From Lacticaseibacillus parakribbianus (lineage in GTDB: Bacteria; Bacillota; Bacilli; Lactobacillales; Lactobacillaceae): 64,000 nt of DNA. The position numbers and the translations under genes are program-made. Each line of letters begins with the position of its first letter. The stretch's first letter is position 1. Positions 16,110-26,029 of the stretch are shown in pieces. The notes beneath the pieces were generated by a model. It had not been told where the DNA came from. It saw only the letters and a program-made list of their open reading frames with translations, and did no database searches. The stretch covers positions 53,058 to 117,057 of the forward strand of contig NZ_JANQBA010000009.1 of assembly GCF_025490915.1 (NCBI RefSeq), in the 5' to 3' direction.

Positions 16110-17309
16110 TTAACTTCGCGGCGTGGCCCAGGCGGCCACCCCATGCGGTGCAATGGCGTCGCCTGCCCACAGGGGTTCGCCGATCGCGGCCGGCAGCGGC
16201 ACGGCGACGTCCAACAGGTTGAACACCGCGGTGTACGCCTTGGCCGTCCCTTGGCCCTGCCACGTCACCCGGGCGGCGTCTGCCGACTGCTGCCAGGCCC
16301 CCTTCAGGTCCTGACGCATCGCCAGGAGCTTGGGGTTGGTGTACAACGCCTCCTCCGGGCCGCTGTGCGTCAGGTCCCCGCCGAGAAACAGCGGCGCCTG
16401 AAGCAGCGACCACAACGTTAGCATGGTTTGCGCCTCGGCGGTGGTGAAGCGCGAACGCGGTCCGCCTTGCCGCTGCAAAATGGCGCCGAGCGGCAGCATG
16501 TCCGGATCCGGCCAGCTGCCCGGCCGCACGAACGGCGCCCACTTGGCGGCGACTGGGAACATCCCCGCAAGCTGCGGCCACGTGTCCCAAAAGTCGTCGG
16601 TCAGCCGCCACATGTTGGCGTTTTGCTGCAAAAAGGCCCCTTCGTTGATGTCGGCCGGACCGGGCGACAGGCTCAGCACCATCGGCCGCCCCGTCTTGTC
16701 GATGGCGGCACGCAGCGCCATGATTTCCGGCTTCAACATGCCGTACAGCGTGGAGTCGGCGATGTCATCGCACTTGATGAAGTCGACGCCCCAGCTTGCG
16801 TAAAGCGCGATCACCGAATCGTAGTAGGCCTGAGCCCCGGGCTGGGTCATGTCCAGGCCGTACATGTCGCTGTTCCAGCGGCAGATGTTGTTGGCGGCGA
16901 CGTCACGGGCCCGGTAGCGACCGTTGCCAAAGGTCAGGTCGCGGTGAACCGCCTGGCGCGGAATCCCCCGCATCATGTGAATGCCAAACTTCAGCCCCAG
17001 ACCGTGAACGTAGGCCGCAAGCGCGGTGAAGCCGCCGGTGGTCGCCGACGGGAAGCGGTTGGGCGCCGGAATCAGCCGGCACTGGTCGTCCATCGTCAGT
17101 GCGGTGAACGGGTGGTAGGCCCAGCCATCGGCGTTCGGCTCGGACCACTGAATATCCACGACCACGTAATTGTAGCCGAAGGGCCGCAGATGGGCGGCCA
17201 TGTAGTCGGCATTGGCCCGCACCTCGGCCTCGGTGACCGAGGCCCCGAAGCAATCCCAGCTGTTCCAGCCCATCGGCGCGTGTGGCGCCCATTGTCGAAA
17301 ATCTGCCAT
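16110..17309 (-). CDS. GH27 glycosidase: alpha-galactosidase or beta-L-arabinopyranosidase
   Basis: A 399-residue retaining glycosidase of family GH27. Family features are MGWNSWDCFG near the start, YVVVDIQW, and FIKCDD with the nucleophile Asp; the acid/base Asp lies in the RLTDDFWD segment. There is no signal peptide, so it acts on imported substrate. GH27 covers alpha-galactosidases and beta-L-arabinopyranosidases. Here the gene is divergent from araA, and an AraR-type box overlaps its -10, which favours an arabinose-releasing role. That is inference; the ATG at 17309 follows GGAAAGGG. Confidence 0.85.
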   Translation of the reverse strand: MADFRQWAPHAPMGWNSWDCFGASVTEAEVRANADYMAAHLRPFGYNYVVVDIQWSEPNADGWAYHPFTALTMDDQCRLIPAPNRFPSATTGGFTALAAYVHGLGLKFGIHMMRGIPRQAVHRDLTFGNGRYRARDVAANNICRWNSDMYGLDMTQPGAQAYYDSVIALYASWGVDFIKCDDIADSTLYGMLKPEIMALRAAIDKTGRPMVLSLSPGPADINEGAFLQQNANMWRLTDDFWDTWPQLAGMFPVAAKWAPFVRPGSWPDPDMLPLGAILQRQGGPRSRFTTAEAQTMLTLWSLLQAPLFLGGDLTHSGPEEALYTNPKLLAMRQDLKGAWQQSADAARVTWQGQGTAKAYTAVFNLLDVAVPLPAAIGEPLWAGDAIAPHGVAAWATPRS

Positions 17310-17386
17310 GTGAGTTATTCCCTTTCCTCGCACCGCCGCCCAATGGCAGCGGTCACATTTTGCTTTGCGACCGCACTCGCGGTCCT

Positions 17387-17575
17387 TCACATCCGTACAA
17401 ATTTTAGCTTTTTGCGGTCAAAAATACAAGTGTGTGCCTCGCAAATTCGGCATTGAATCGCTGACCGTGCAGCCATTCCGGCCATTTTCGGTAGTAATCT
17501 CCAGCGGTGATTGCCGAGACGATTTGTACGTAATCGCCGCTTGCGATTGACTTATCCGGACAAATATTCTAGTAT
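17387..17575. promoter_or_regulatory. Divergent GH27/araA control region with three AraR-type boxes
   Basis: The araA promoter is TTGACT (17547-17552), 17 bp, TAGTAT (17570-17575). The GH27 promoter on the reverse strand is TTGTAT (17424-17429), 17 bp, TAAAAT (17401-17406). Boxes resembling the Bacillus subtilis AraR consensus ATTTGTACGTACAAAT lie at 17387-17402 (CGTACAAAT half, over the GH27 -10), 17522-17537 (ATTTGTACGTA, 11 matches from the left) and 17550-17565 (12 of 16, inside the araA promoter spacer). This layout allows simultaneous repression of both genes, with possible looping. Confidence 0.75.
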
Positions 17576-17631
17576 CGTGACGAAAGCCCTACCAATATCC
17601 CGGTCCGCGCGACCACCAAGGAGAACAAATC

Positions 17632-19083
17632 ATGCTCAAAACTGAGTCTTATCGCTTCTGGTTCATCGTCGGCTCCCAAGCCCTGTACGGCGAGGCCGAC
17701 CTGCAGCAGGTGCGCGACGACGCCGAACACATCGTCGACGCCCTGAACGCCGCCAAGACGCTGCCCTACCCGGTCGTCTTCAAGGAGGTCGCCATCGATG
17801 CGGCCACCATCACCCGCGGCATGAAGGAGGCCAACTTCGATGACACCTGCGCCGGCGTCATCACCTGGATGCACACCTTCTCGCCGGCCAAGAACTGGAT
17901 CCGCGGCACCAAGCTGCTCCAAAAGCCGCTGCTGCACCTGGCCACCCAGTTCCGCCAAGACATTCCGTGGGCCACCATCGATATGGACTACATGAACCTC
18001 AACCAAAGCGCCCACGGCGACCGCGAGTACGGCTTCATCAACGCCCGGCTGCGCAAGCACAACAAGGTCGTCTACGGCTTCTGGGGTGACGCGACGGTGC
18101 AGCAGGAGATCGCCGACTGGATGGCTGTGGCCGTCGCCTACAACGAAAGCTTCAACATCAAGGTCGCACGGTTTGGCGACAACATGCGCAACGTCGCCGT
18201 GACCGAGGGTGACAAGATTGAAGCCCAGATTCAGCTGGGCTGGACCGTCGATTACTACGGCATCGGTGACCTGGTGGACGAGATGGCCCGCGTTGACGAG
18301 GCCGACATCGACGCTGAGTACGCCGACCTGAAGGCCCGCTACGACCTGGTCGTCGGTGACAACGACCCGGCGTTTTACGAAAAGCAGGTCCGCTACCAGC
18401 TCAAGGAAAAGATCGCGTTGCAGCGCTTCTTAGAGCGCGGCGGCTACTCGGCCTTCACCACCAACTTCGAGGACCTCTGGGGCATTGAGCAGCTGCCGGG
18501 CCTGGCCGTCCAGCTCCTGAACCGCGAGGGCTACGGCTTCGCCGGCGAAGGCGACTGGAAGACCGCGGCGCTTGATCGCCTGCTCAAAATCGCCAGCCGC
18601 AACCAGGCCACCGGCTTCATGGAGGACTACACGCTGGACCTGCGCCCGGGCCACGAGGTGATCCTGGGCTCCCATATGCTGGAGGTCGACCCGACGCTTG
18701 CGACCACCAAGCCGCGCGTTGAGGTTCATCCGCTGGGCATCGGTGACCGCAAAGACCCGGCACGGCTGGTCTTTGACGGCCAGGTCGGCGACGCGATTGA
18801 CGTCACCGTCTCGGACTTCGGCGACGAATACCGCCTGATCGGCTACCGCGTTGTGGCCAAGGCGGCCGAGGCCGAAGCCCCACACCTGCCGGTTGCCCGG
18901 CAGCTTTGGACGCCCAAGGCCGGGCTGCGCCGCGGCGCCACCGCCTGGATTCAAAACGGCGGCGGCCACCACACCGTCTTCAGCACCACGCTCACTATGG
19001 GCCAGCTGGCGGACCTCGCCGCACTGTTTGCGCTGACCTTCGTCGACCTGGACAACACGCTGGAGGGTCGCCATGCTGAGTGA
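17632..19083 (+). CDS. araA: L-arabinose isomerase
   Basis: A 483-residue enzyme converting L-arabinose to L-ribulose in the cytoplasm, close to the usual 470-500 residues. Typical segments are [13 protein letters not shown], the central TNFEDLWG and the C-terminal GGGHHTVFS. Metal-site residues fall in the FTTNFEDL and GSHMLEVDP regions. AAGGAG lies 8 nt before the ATG. It overlaps araB by 11 nt. Expression should be controlled by AraR through the boxes upstream. Confidence 0.95.
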   Translation: MLKTESYRFWFIVGSQALYGEADLQQVRDDAEHIVDALNAAKTLPYPVVFKEVAIDAATITRGMKEANFDDTCAGVITWMHTFSPAKNWIRGTKLLQKPLLHLATQFRQDIPWATIDMDYMNLNQSAHGDREYGFINARLRKHNKVVYGFWGDATVQQEIADWMAVAVAYNESFNIKVARFGDNMRNVAVTEGDKIEAQIQLGWTVDYYGIGDLVDEMARVDEADIDAEYADLKARYDLVVGDNDPAFYEKQVRYQLKEKIALQRFLERGGYSAFTTNFEDLWGIEQLPGLAVQLLNREGYGFAGEGDWKTAALDRLLKIASRNQATGFMEDYTLDLRPGHEVILGSHMLEVDPTLATTKPRVEVHPLGIGDRKDPARLVFDGQVGDAIDVTVSDFGDEYRLIGYRVVAKAAEAEAPHLPVARQLWTPKAGLRRGATAWIQNGGGHHTVFSTTLTMGQLADLAALFALTFVDLDNTLEGRHAE

Positions 19084-20674
19084 AGAGACCACCGCAGGCC
19101 TCAGCTTAGGCATCGAGCTTGGCTCCACCCGCATCAAGGCGGTGCTGATCGATGCTTCAGCCAGCCCCTTGGCCACCGGCAGCCACGCCTGGGCCAACCA
19201 GCTGATTGACGGGAACTGGACCTACAGCCTGGACGACGCCTGGCGCGGCATCCAAGACTGCGTGGCGCAGGTTGCGGCCAAGCGCCTGGCCGCGACGGGC
19301 GAGCCGCTGACGCAAGTCGCCGCCATCGGCATCAGCGCCATGATGCACGGCTACTTGGCCTTTGATGAAGCCGAGCGGCTTCTGATGCCGTTTCGCACCT
19401 GGCGCAACAACACGACGGCCCCGGCCGCCGCGGCGCTATCGGCCGCGCTCGCCTTCAACATCCCGCAGCGCTTCAGCGTCGCCCACCTGTACCAGGCGAT
19501 GCAAAACCGCGAGACCCATGTGCCGCGGATCGCCTTTTTGACCACGCTGGCCGGCTACATCCACTGGCGGCTCACCGGTCGACGGGTCCTGGGTGCCGGC
19601 GACGCGTCCGGCATGTTCCCGCTGGCCGCAACAGGCGACTACGACCCGGAGCGGCTGGCCACATTCGACCGCCTGGCCCAGGCGGCCGGCTACCCGCTTT
19701 CGCTGCGCGACCTGCTGCCCAGGCCTTTGACCGCCGGCACCCCGGCCGGCCAGCTGACCCAGGCCGGGGCCAGGCTGCTCGATCCCACCGGCGTCTTGCA
19801 ACCCGGTGCGGTGATGGCCCCGCCGGAAGGTGACGCCGGCACCGGCATGGTGGCGACCAACAGCGTCGAACCGGGCAGCGGCAACGTCTCGGTCGGCACC
19901 TCGGCCTTTGCCATGACCGTGCTGGCGCGGCCGCTTAAAACGGTGTCGCCAGACATCGACTGTGTGACCACCCCCACCGGGACCCCGGTGGCGATGGTTC
20001 ACGCCAACAACTGCACCAGCGACCTCAACGCCTGGATGGGCCTGTTCGGGGCGGTCGCAACCGCATGTGGCGTGTCACTGCCTGCGGATGCGCTTTACGC
20101 CAAGCTGCTGCCGCTGGTCCAAGGTGCGGCGCCGGATGCCGGCGGCCTGCTGAACTACGCCAACCTGTCGGGGGAAAACATCACGGGCGTCACCGCCGGG
20201 CGGCCGATGGCGGTGCGAACGCCGGACGCCGACTTCACCCTGGCCAACTTCATTCAAAGCCAGCTGTTCGCCGCCTTCGCGCCGCTCAAAATCGGCAACG
20301 ACCGCCTGTTTGCGGCGGAAGGCATCCGCGCCACGCACTTGGTCGCCCAAGGCGGCCTGTTCCGCACCCCTAAAATCGCCCAGCAGGCCCTGGCCGACGC
20401 CTTGGCCACGCCGATCACGGTGCTGCAAAACGCCGGTGAAGGCGGCGCCTGGGGCGCTGCCGTGCTGGCGGCGTTCACGCGCGATTCGCGCGGCCACGGG
20501 GACCTGAACGACTACCTGACGCACCGCGTCTTTCAAGGCGTGACCGGCACCACGCTTGCGCCGACTTCAACCGGCGCCGCCGGATTCGACCGCTACATCG
20601 CCCAGTACCAGCGCGGCCTGCCTGCCCAGCGCCTGGCCGGCCGCGACCTGCCGCTTCACGCGGCGTGGTCGTGA
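19073..20674 (+). CDS. araB: L-ribulokinase, FGGY family
   Basis: A 533-residue FGGY-family sugar kinase. The N-terminal phosphate motif is [15 protein letters not shown]; the [12 protein letters not shown] and GTSAFAM segments and the C-terminal [12 protein letters not shown] complete the ATPase fold. Its overlap with araA implies phosphorylation of L-ribulose. It is nearer to the xylulokinase-like branch found beside araA in lactobacilli than to the enterobacterial AraB, judging by length and motifs. Confidence 0.88.
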   Translation: MLSEETTAGLSLGIELGSTRIKAVLIDASASPLATGSHAWANQLIDGNWTYSLDDAWRGIQDCVAQVAAKRLAATGEPLTQVAAIGISAMMHGYLAFDEAERLLMPFRTWRNNTTAPAAAALSAALAFNIPQRFSVAHLYQAMQNRETHVPRIAFLTTLAGYIHWRLTGRRVLGAGDASGMFPLAATGDYDPERLATFDRLAQAAGYPLSLRDLLPRPLTAGTPAGQLTQAGARLLDPTGVLQPGAVMAPPEGDAGTGMVATNSVEPGSGNVSVGTSAFAMTVLARPLKTVSPDIDCVTTPTGTPVAMVHANNCTSDLNAWMGLFGAVATACGVSLPADALYAKLLPLVQGAAPDAGGLLNYANLSGENITGVTAGRPMAVRTPDADFTLANFIQSQLFAAFAPLKIGNDRLFAAEGIRATHLVAQGGLFRTPKIAQQALADALATPITVLQNAGEGGAWGAAVLAAFTRDSRGHGDLNDYLTHRVFQGVTGTTLAPTSTGAAGFDRYIAQYQRGLPAQRLAGRDLPLHAAWS

Positions 20675-20766
20675 TCGGCAACCGGGCGCAACGACCCGAC
20701 CGCACGCAAGCCCCCGCAGTGATCACCGCGTCAGCGCCGCCACGGCCGCGCAGCCGGAAACACAAA

Positions 20767-20792
20767 CAGGCGCGTCAGTGGCGACGCGCCTG
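20767..20792. terminator. Terminator between araB and araR
   Basis: A perfect 10-bp stem (20767-20776 with 20783-20792). On the reverse strand it is followed by TTTGTGTTT, so it mainly ends araR; it may also stop araAB. Confidence 0.75.
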
Positions 20793-20809
20793 GTGCAACA
20801 CCCAATGAA

Positions 20810-21898
20810 TTAGGCGCCGAGGTCTGACACCGACGCGCCTGCGACCACCACCGGTGGGTAGACCCGCGACTGCGGCGTTGCGGCACCTGGTTTGGCGGCG
20901 AGCAGCTTAAGCATCAGCGCCGCTGCATCCTGGCCCATCTGGGTCTTAGGGTGGGCAATCGAGGTCAGCGCCTCGCCGCCGGCGGTGGTCAGCCCGGCAT
21001 TGTCAAACCCAATCAAGGACAGGTCGCCCGGCACCGCCAGCCCCAGCCGCTGCGCCACGGTCGCGACGCGCTGGGCCACCGCGTCGTTGTAACACACGAC
21101 GGCGCTCGGCCGGTCGGCGCGTCTCAACACCTGCTGCAGCTGGCCTTCAAGCGCGGTGGCCGGGGTTTCGGTGCGGTACTGAAGGAAGCTGCCGGTGCTT
21201 GGCCCCCCTGCCTGCTGCAGCGCGGTGACAAAGCCGTTCATGCGGTCGACGCCTTGCCGATCATCGGTTTTGAACACCCCCAGCAAGTTCACGTGGTGCC
21301 ACGCCAGCAAGTACTGCGTCGCCAGGCGGCCGCCTTCAAAATCATCCATCACAAGCGCTGGAATCGGCAGATCCGCCGCCTTGGCGTTGATGGTCAAAAC
21401 GGGCACCCCGGCGGCGAGCAGTTTTTGGTACCCGGCGCGGTTGGCGAGTCCAAAGGCCGACTGGCTGGGCTCGATAATCACCCCCGACACGGGATTAGCG
21501 GCCAGCGTGGCCAGCGTCTGGGCCTCAAGTACCGGGTCGTTGTGGGTGCTGGCCAGCATCAAAGACACCCCGGCCTGACGCAGCACCTGCTCGGCCCCGG
21601 CGATGATCGACGGAAAAATGTAGTCGTTCAGGTAGGTCGCGACCACCGCGACGGTACCGCGCGGCGGCTGGGCGACGGTGCGTTTCGCCTTGGCGGTGAC
21701 GAAGGTGCCGGCGCCTTGAACCCGGTAAACCCAGTTGGCGGCCTCAAGCTCACCCAGCGCCTTGCGGATGGTGTGGCGGCTGACGCCGAACTGCTGCATC
21801 AACGCGCTTTCGGTCGGCAGCTTCGCGTCGTCTTCGTACTGCCCGTGTTCAAGCCAGTCACGGATGGCGGCCGTCACGGCCTGGTACTTTTTTTCCAT
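20810..21898 (-). CDS. araR: Arabinose repressor AraR (GntR-type HTH, LacI-type sensor)
   Basis: A 362-residue chimeric regulator. Residues 1-70 form a GntR winged helix (LPTESALMQQFGVSRHTIRKAL, then the wing YRVQGAGTFV). Residues 80-360 form a LacI/periplasmic-binding sensor with SGVIIEP, CYNDAVAQ and LIGFDNAG. This fusion defines AraR, which lets go of DNA when L-arabinose binds. AAAGGAG precedes the ATG. Boxes on three ara promoters, including its own, support the assignment. Confidence 0.9.
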   Translation of the reverse strand: MEKKYQAVTAAIRDWLEHGQYEDDAKLPTESALMQQFGVSRHTIRKALGELEAANWVYRVQGAGTFVTAKAKRTVAQPPRGTVAVVATYLNDYIFPSIIAGAEQVLRQAGVSLMLASTHNDPVLEAQTLATLAANPVSGVIIEPSQSAFGLANRAGYQKLLAAGVPVLTINAKAADLPIPALVMDDFEGGRLATQYLLAWHHVNLLGVFKTDDRQGVDRMNGFVTALQQAGGPSTGSFLQYRTETPATALEGQLQQVLRRADRPSAVVCYNDAVAQRVATVAQRLGLAVPGDLSLIGFDNAGLTTAGGEALTSIAHPKTQMGQDAAALMLKLLAAKPGAATPQSRVYPPVVVAGASVSDLGA

Positions 21899-21920
21899 AA
21901 GCTCGTGTCTCCTTTGATAG

Positions 21921-21959
21921 ATGCGGATAAATTTTAACCCATGGTTCGCCGAAGCTCAA
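21921..21959 (-). promoter_or_regulatory. araR promoter with AraR-like box
   Basis: On the reverse strand TTGAGC (21954-21959), 17 bp, TAAAAT (21931-21936). The box ATGCGGATAAAT (21921-21932) abuts the -10 exactly as the box does at the GH27 promoter, suggesting autorepression. No clear promoter for araD was found in the remaining 42 nt. Confidence 0.6.
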
Positions 21960-22001
21960 GTTTATTGCACGGCGGCCGTCAAGTGATACGGAGGAATTCG
22001 A

Positions 22002-22721
22002 ATGCTCGAACAATTGAAACAAGACGTCTATGACGCCAACATGCAGCTGCCCAAGCTGGGCCTGGTCACCTTCACCTGGGGCAACGTCTCGGGCATCGAC
22101 CGCGACGCCGGCCTGTTCGTGATCAAGCCGTCGGGCGTCGCCTACGATGAGCTCACGCCGGCCGACATGGTGGTGGTCGACCTGCAGGGCCGCGTGGTGG
22201 AAGGCAAGCTGAACCCCTCAAGCGACACGCCGACGCACGTCGTCTTGTACAACGCCTTTCAAGACATCGGCGGCATCGTTCACACCCACTCGCCTTGGGC
22301 CGTGGCCTTCGCCAGCGCCGGGCTGCCGGTGCCGGCCCTGAACACCACGGCCGCCGACACCTTCTACGGCGACGTGCCGGTGACCGCGCCGCTGAGCCAG
22401 GCCCAGATTCAACGCGCCTACGAGGCCGAAACCGGTGAAGCGATCGTCGAGACCTTCCGGGCCGATAAGCGCGACCCGCTGGCGGTGCCGGCGGTGCTGG
22501 TGGCGCAGCACGGTCCCTTCGCCTGGGGCCCCACCCCGGCCCAGGCGGTGTACAACGCCAAGGTGCTGGAGGTGGTGGCCGAAATCGACTACCACGCGCT
22601 GATGCTCAGCCACAAGGACAGCCACGTGCCGCAGTACCTGCTGGACAAGCACTACTACCGCAAGCATGGCAGCACCGCCTACTACGGGCAGGACAACCCG
22701 CAAAGCGGCTCGCACCGCTAA
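22002..22721 (+). CDS. araD: L-ribulose-5-phosphate 4-epimerase
   Basis: A 239-residue class II aldolase-fold enzyme that feeds arabinose carbon into the pentose phosphate (phosphoketolase) route as D-xylulose 5-phosphate. Family residues are TWGNVSG, KPSGV, SSDTPTHVVLY, the zinc ligands in VHTHSPWAV, and the QHGPFAWG strand. ACGGAGGA precedes the ATG. It is divergent from araR and separated from araAB, an unusual split of the pathway genes. Confidence 0.95.
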   Translation: MLEQLKQDVYDANMQLPKLGLVTFTWGNVSGIDRDAGLFVIKPSGVAYDELTPADMVVVDLQGRVVEGKLNPSSDTPTHVVLYNAFQDIGGIVHTHSPWAVAFASAGLPVPALNTTAADTFYGDVPVTAPLSQAQIQRAYEAETGEAIVETFRADKRDPLAVPAVLVAQHGPFAWGPTPAQAVYNAKVLEVVAEIDYHALMLSHKDSHVPQYLLDKHYYRKHGSTAYYGQDNPQSGSHR

Positions 22722-22828
22722 GCCCAGTCCGAACGGGCGACGGCCCGAACGGCCCGGCGCGGATGGTTTGGGGCCGCGTCGGATTCTGACGCCAAGGCGT
22801 CGCTCGGCTTCCACCGCGTTGGCGAAAC

Positions 22829-22880
22829 ACAAAAGGCGATTGCGCCAGCCGTCACAACGGCCGGCGCAATCGCCTTTTGT
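22829..22880. terminator. Bidirectional terminator between araD and mntH
   Basis: A perfect 18-bp outer stem (22829-22846 with 22863-22880) with an inner GCCG/CGGC hairpin; flanked by A and T runs, between convergent genes. Confidence 0.9.
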
Positions 22881-22890
22881 AGCAGCGCAG

Positions 22891-24267
22891 CTAACCCACG
22901 ATGCCCAGTGTCTGAAGAATCAGGTAGACGTTCAGCGCGATCAGCACCCAAGTCGCGGTCCAGGCGCAAATTCGCACCCAGGTCTTGTTGGTGAACTCGC
23001 CCATCAGGTCCTTGTTGGAGGTGAACGCCACCAGCGGAATCACCGCGAACGGCAAGGCGACGCTCAGGAACACCTGCGAGAAGGTCAGCAGGTCCTCGAT
23101 TTTGGCCTCGTTGCCGTGGTAGTAGATGGCAAAGACCAAAACCGGGGTCACGGACAGCAGCCGCGTCAAAAGGCGCTGGGCCCACATCGGCATCTTCAGG
23201 TGAATGAAGCCCTCCATGATGATCTGGCCGGCCAGGGTGCCGGTGATCGTCGAGCTTTGACCGGACGACAGCAGGGCGACGGCGAACAGCATCGACAGCA
23301 CCGGGCTGGCGATGGCGCCGACCACCTGGGAGTCGCTCAGCGCGTGGAACAGGTCGACGAAGCGGCCCAGGTCGGAGTTCGTGCCGTAAAACAGCGCGGC
23401 CCCGAGGATCAGCAGCAGCGAGTTGACGATGAACGCCAAGAACAGCTGCAGGTTGGAGTCAATCGTGGAGAACCGCACCGCCTGGGCGAGCTCGTCGCGA
23501 TTGCTGCGGTCAACCTTGCGGGTCTGAGAAATCGACGACCCGAGGTATAAGTCGTGCGGCATCACGGTCGCGCCGACGATCCCAAGCGTCAGGTACAGCA
23601 TGCCGTGGTTGGTCAAAATCTCCTTGACCGGAATGTAGCCCTCCAGGATGCCGGTGACGCTTGGGCTGGCTAGGAACACCTCGTAGGCGAACACCAGCAA
23701 GATGACGGTGACCAAGGTCGCCACAATCGCCTCGATCTTGCGAAAACCCAGCTTCATCAAAAGCAGCAAGATCAAGACGTCTGCGGCGGTGATGATGATG
23801 CCGACGATCAACGGAATGTTGAACAGCAGCTTGATGGCGATCGCCGAGCCGATGATTTCGGCGATGTCGGTGGCCATGATGGCCAGTTCGGCGACGATCC
23901 ACAGCAGAAAGCCTGAGACCTTGCCGGTGTGCTCGCGCGTCAGCTGCGCCAGGTCCTTGCCCGTCACGATGCCCAGTTTAGCGGCCATGCTTTGCAGCAG
24001 CATGGCGATCAAACTGGACAGCAGGACGACGGCCAGCAGCCGGTACTGGAACTGGGCGCCACCGGCAATTGACGTGATCCAGTTACCGGGGTCCATGTAC
24101 CCCACGGCGATCAGGACGCCCGGGCCGGTGTAGGCCATCAAGGTGCGGAAGAACCCGGCGTTCTTGGGCACCTCGACGCTGCCGTTCACCTCATCCAAAC
24201 TCTTTTGCCCGGGTTCCTCCGCAAAGTGCAGGACCTCGCGCTTCTTCTTCGGTTCATTTGCCTTCAT
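22891..24267 (-). CDS. mntH: Nramp-family Mn2+/divalent metal:H+ symporter
   Basis: A 458-residue, 11-helix transporter of the Nramp family. The metal-binding helix-1 motif is GYMDPGNW and the helix-6 motif is [13 protein letters not shown], both intact. A hydrophilic N-terminal tail of about 40 residues precedes the first helix, as is common in lactobacilli. Mn2+ is the likely substrate given the manganese reliance of lactobacilli (knowledge, not sequence). AAGAGG lies 9 nt before the ATG. Confidence 0.93.
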   Translation of the reverse strand: MKANEPKKKREVLHFAEEPGQKSLDEVNGSVEVPKNAGFFRTLMAYTGPGVLIAVGYMDPGNWITSIAGGAQFQYRLLAVVLLSSLIAMLLQSMAAKLGIVTGKDLAQLTREHTGKVSGFLLWIVAELAIMATDIAEIIGSAIAIKLLFNIPLIVGIIITAADVLILLLLMKLGFRKIEAIVATLVTVILLVFAYEVFLASPSVTGILEGYIPVKEILTNHGMLYLTLGIVGATVMPHDLYLGSSISQTRKVDRSNRDELAQAVRFSTIDSNLQLFLAFIVNSLLLILGAALFYGTNSDLGRFVDLFHALSDSQVVGAIASPVLSMLFAVALLSSGQSSTITGTLAGQIIMEGFIHLKMPMWAQRLLTRLLSVTPVLVFAIYYHGNEAKIEDLLTFSQVFLSVALPFAVIPLVAFTSNKDLMGEFTNKTWVRICAWTATWVLIALNVYLILQTLGIVG

Positions 24268-24326
24268 TTCGAGTGGCCTCTTTTCTATTGGTTTAGAAAT
24301 TTGGTGTCAAATCCGCTCAACAAAAC

Positions 24327-24338
24327 GAGCGTTCGCTC
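24327..24338. promoter_or_regulatory. Inverted repeat upstream of mntH
   Basis: GAGCG-TT-CGCTC, a 12-bp palindrome about 60 bp before mntH. It is a possible operator, though not the classical MntR consensus. The rest of the 24268-24479 gap shows no other clear signal. Confidence 0.3.
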
Positions 24339-24479
24339 AAACCCCACAAGATACTGTAACCCGCCGTGAACCATAAAACAAGTATATTTTTTGGGCTTCC
24401 TAATCTTTCTTGTAAGCCGCTGACCGCGGCGGTTGCCACCGCGTCACGACGGCCCGGCCGCGGCGGAAGTTAGCGGCGC

Positions 24480-25109
24480 CTAGCCCCGTGAAACCGGCCC
24501 CATCAGCCGCTCGTATTCGGCCTTTTGGCTGGCCCAGTCGGCCTTGTCCGCCTCGGTAATCGGCCGCAGCACCTTGGCAGGAACGCCGGCGGCCATCACG
24601 TTGGCCGGCAGGTCGTGGGTCACCACGGCCCCGGCCCCCACCACCGTGTTGGCACCGATGGTGACCCCGGGGCAAACCGTGACGTTGCCGCCGAGCCAAA
24701 CGTTATCCCCGATGGTGATCGGGTGGCCGTACTCCAGGTCCTCGTTGCGAATGTCTGCAATCAGCGGGTGGCCGGCGGTGTAGAGCCCCACCCGCGGTCC
24801 AAACATCACGTGATCGCCTATGGTGATCGGCGCGATGTCCAACAGGATGCACTCATAATTGGCGTAAAACTTTCGGCCTACGTGAACATTCTCGCCGTAA
24901 TCCACGCGAATCGGCACCTCCGCGTAGGCGTCGCCGCTGGGGCAGTCGAAAAGCGCTCGCAGCACCGCCTGGCGCTTGGCGAACGCCGCTGGCGCCGTTT
25001 GGTTGAACTGATACACCAGCTCCCGGGCCCGGGCCCGGCCGGCCGTTAGCTCGGCGCCACCGGAGTAGTACAGCTTGCCGGCCACCATCAACTCTTTATC
25101 TGTTGTCAT
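24480..25109 (-). CDS. Maltose/galactoside O-acetyltransferase-like enzyme
   Basis: A 209-residue left-handed beta-helix acetyltransferase. The N-terminal helical region (MTTDKELMVAGKLY) is typical of maltose and galactoside O-acetyltransferases. Hexapeptide repeats run from about residue 70 to 190 (GENVHVG, IGDHVMFG, IGDNVWLGGNVTV, IGANTVVGAGAVV). The catalytic His is in TAGHPL. It should transfer acetyl from acetyl-CoA to a sugar or similar acceptor; the natural substrate is unclear in this family. AGGAAG precedes the ATG. It lies 27 nt after the TSUP gene and is probably cotranscribed with it. Confidence 0.88.
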   Translation of the reverse strand: MTTDKELMVAGKLYYSGGAELTAGRARARELVYQFNQTAPAAFAKRQAVLRALFDCPSGDAYAEVPIRVDYGENVHVGRKFYANYECILLDIAPITIGDHVMFGPRVGLYTAGHPLIADIRNEDLEYGHPITIGDNVWLGGNVTVCPGVTIGANTVVGAGAVVTHDLPANVMAAGVPAKVLRPITEADKADWASQKAEYERLMGPVSRG

Positions 25110-25136
25110 GACGTAACTTCCTTTCTGATTGCCCGC

Positions 25137-25895
25137 TCACGCGAGGTAGGCGGTGTAAAACAGGTAGGCGGCTAACCCAAAGGCCGCGATCGCGACCCCG
25201 ATGCGCAGCCACGCCGCCGGCACGTGCCGCACAACGATCGGACCGAGCAGGCCGCCACCAAACATCCCAATCCCCAGGGGAATCACCATCAGCCAGTAAA
25301 TCTTGGTGGTGAAGGCGTAGATTACAAGCGAAATCAGGTTGGTGCAAAGCGCCGCGAAGTTCTTGATCGCCGTGGTTTCAGCGAAGGTCACCGGCAGCGT
25401 CAGGCTGAGAATCGCCAGCATGATCACCCCGGCCGACGCCCCGAAGTAGCCGATGTAGACCCCGACTAAGAACACGGCGACGTCGCGAATGACCAGCCCG
25501 CTGCGGCCGGTGAAGGCACTGGTATGCGTCGGCACCCGCATCGACCCGAGCATCAAAAACCCGGCGAGCAAAATCAAGAACGGCACCACTTTTTCAAAGC
25601 TCGAGGCCGGCGCGAAGGCCAGTACCAGGCTGCCGACCAGGCCCCCGGCCAACGCCCAGGCGGTGACCTGAAGCGCCAGTTGCGGGTAGCGGTGCAGCTC
25701 GTGGCGCGATGACACCGCCGAGCCGATACCGTTGAACACTAGGGCCGCAGTGTTGGTCACGTTGGCCGACACCGGCGGCACCCCCAGCGCCAACAGCACC
25801 GGGTACGACACCAGGCTGGCCAGGCCGGCCATGGAGCTCAAGAGCCCGGCGAAAAGCCCGGCGACCAGCAACGTTGCAATTACGGTAAGGGTCAT
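25137..25895 (-). CDS. TSUP (TauE/SafE) family membrane transporter
   Basis: A 252-residue membrane protein with about eight hydrophobic helices in two related halves, the TauE/SafE pattern (GLLSSMAGLASLVSYPVLL and FGASAGVIMLAILSL are the paired motifs). Family members move sulfite, sulfoacetate or other organosulfur anions, often outward. The ATG at 25895 has GAAGGATGG about 8 nt upstream; the earlier ATG at 25907 is too close to any ribosome site. It is cotranscribed with the acetyltransferase. A second, dissimilar TSUP gene lies at 53268. Confidence 0.82.
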   Translation of the reverse strand: MTLTVIATLLVAGLFAGLLSSMAGLASLVSYPVLLALGVPPVSANVTNTAALVFNGIGSAVSSRHELHRYPQLALQVTAWALAGGLVGSLVLAFAPASSFEKVVPFLILLAGFLMLGSMRVPTHTSAFTGRSGLVIRDVAVFLVGVYIGYFGASAGVIMLAILSLTLPVTFAETTAIKNFAALCTNLISLVIYAFTTKIYWLMVIPLGIGMFGGGLLGPIVVRHVPAAWLRIGVAIAAFGLAAYLFYTAYLA

Positions 25896-25924
25896 CTGAC
25901 GCACCATCCTTCGTTGATAAGTTC

Positions 25925-25952
25925 AGCTTACCACGCCTGGCCGGTATGGCAA
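25925..25952 (-). promoter_or_regulatory. Promoter of TSUP-acetyltransferase operon
   Basis: On the reverse strand TTGCCA (25947-25952), 16 bp, TAAGCT (25925-25930). Confidence 0.5.
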
Positions 25953-25996
25953 TGGCCGCCCGAACAATCTTGTGGCGCCGGCCGGTAATCAAAAAA

Positions 25997-26024
25997 GCGC
26001 CAGCCGGGGGGAGTCGGCTGGCGC
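25997..26024 (-). terminator. Terminator of yhgE-marR operon
   Basis: GCGCCAGCCG (25997-26006) pairs with CGGCTGGCGC (26015-26024); six T residues follow on the reverse strand. Confidence 0.88.
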
Positions 26025-26029
26025 AGGTC

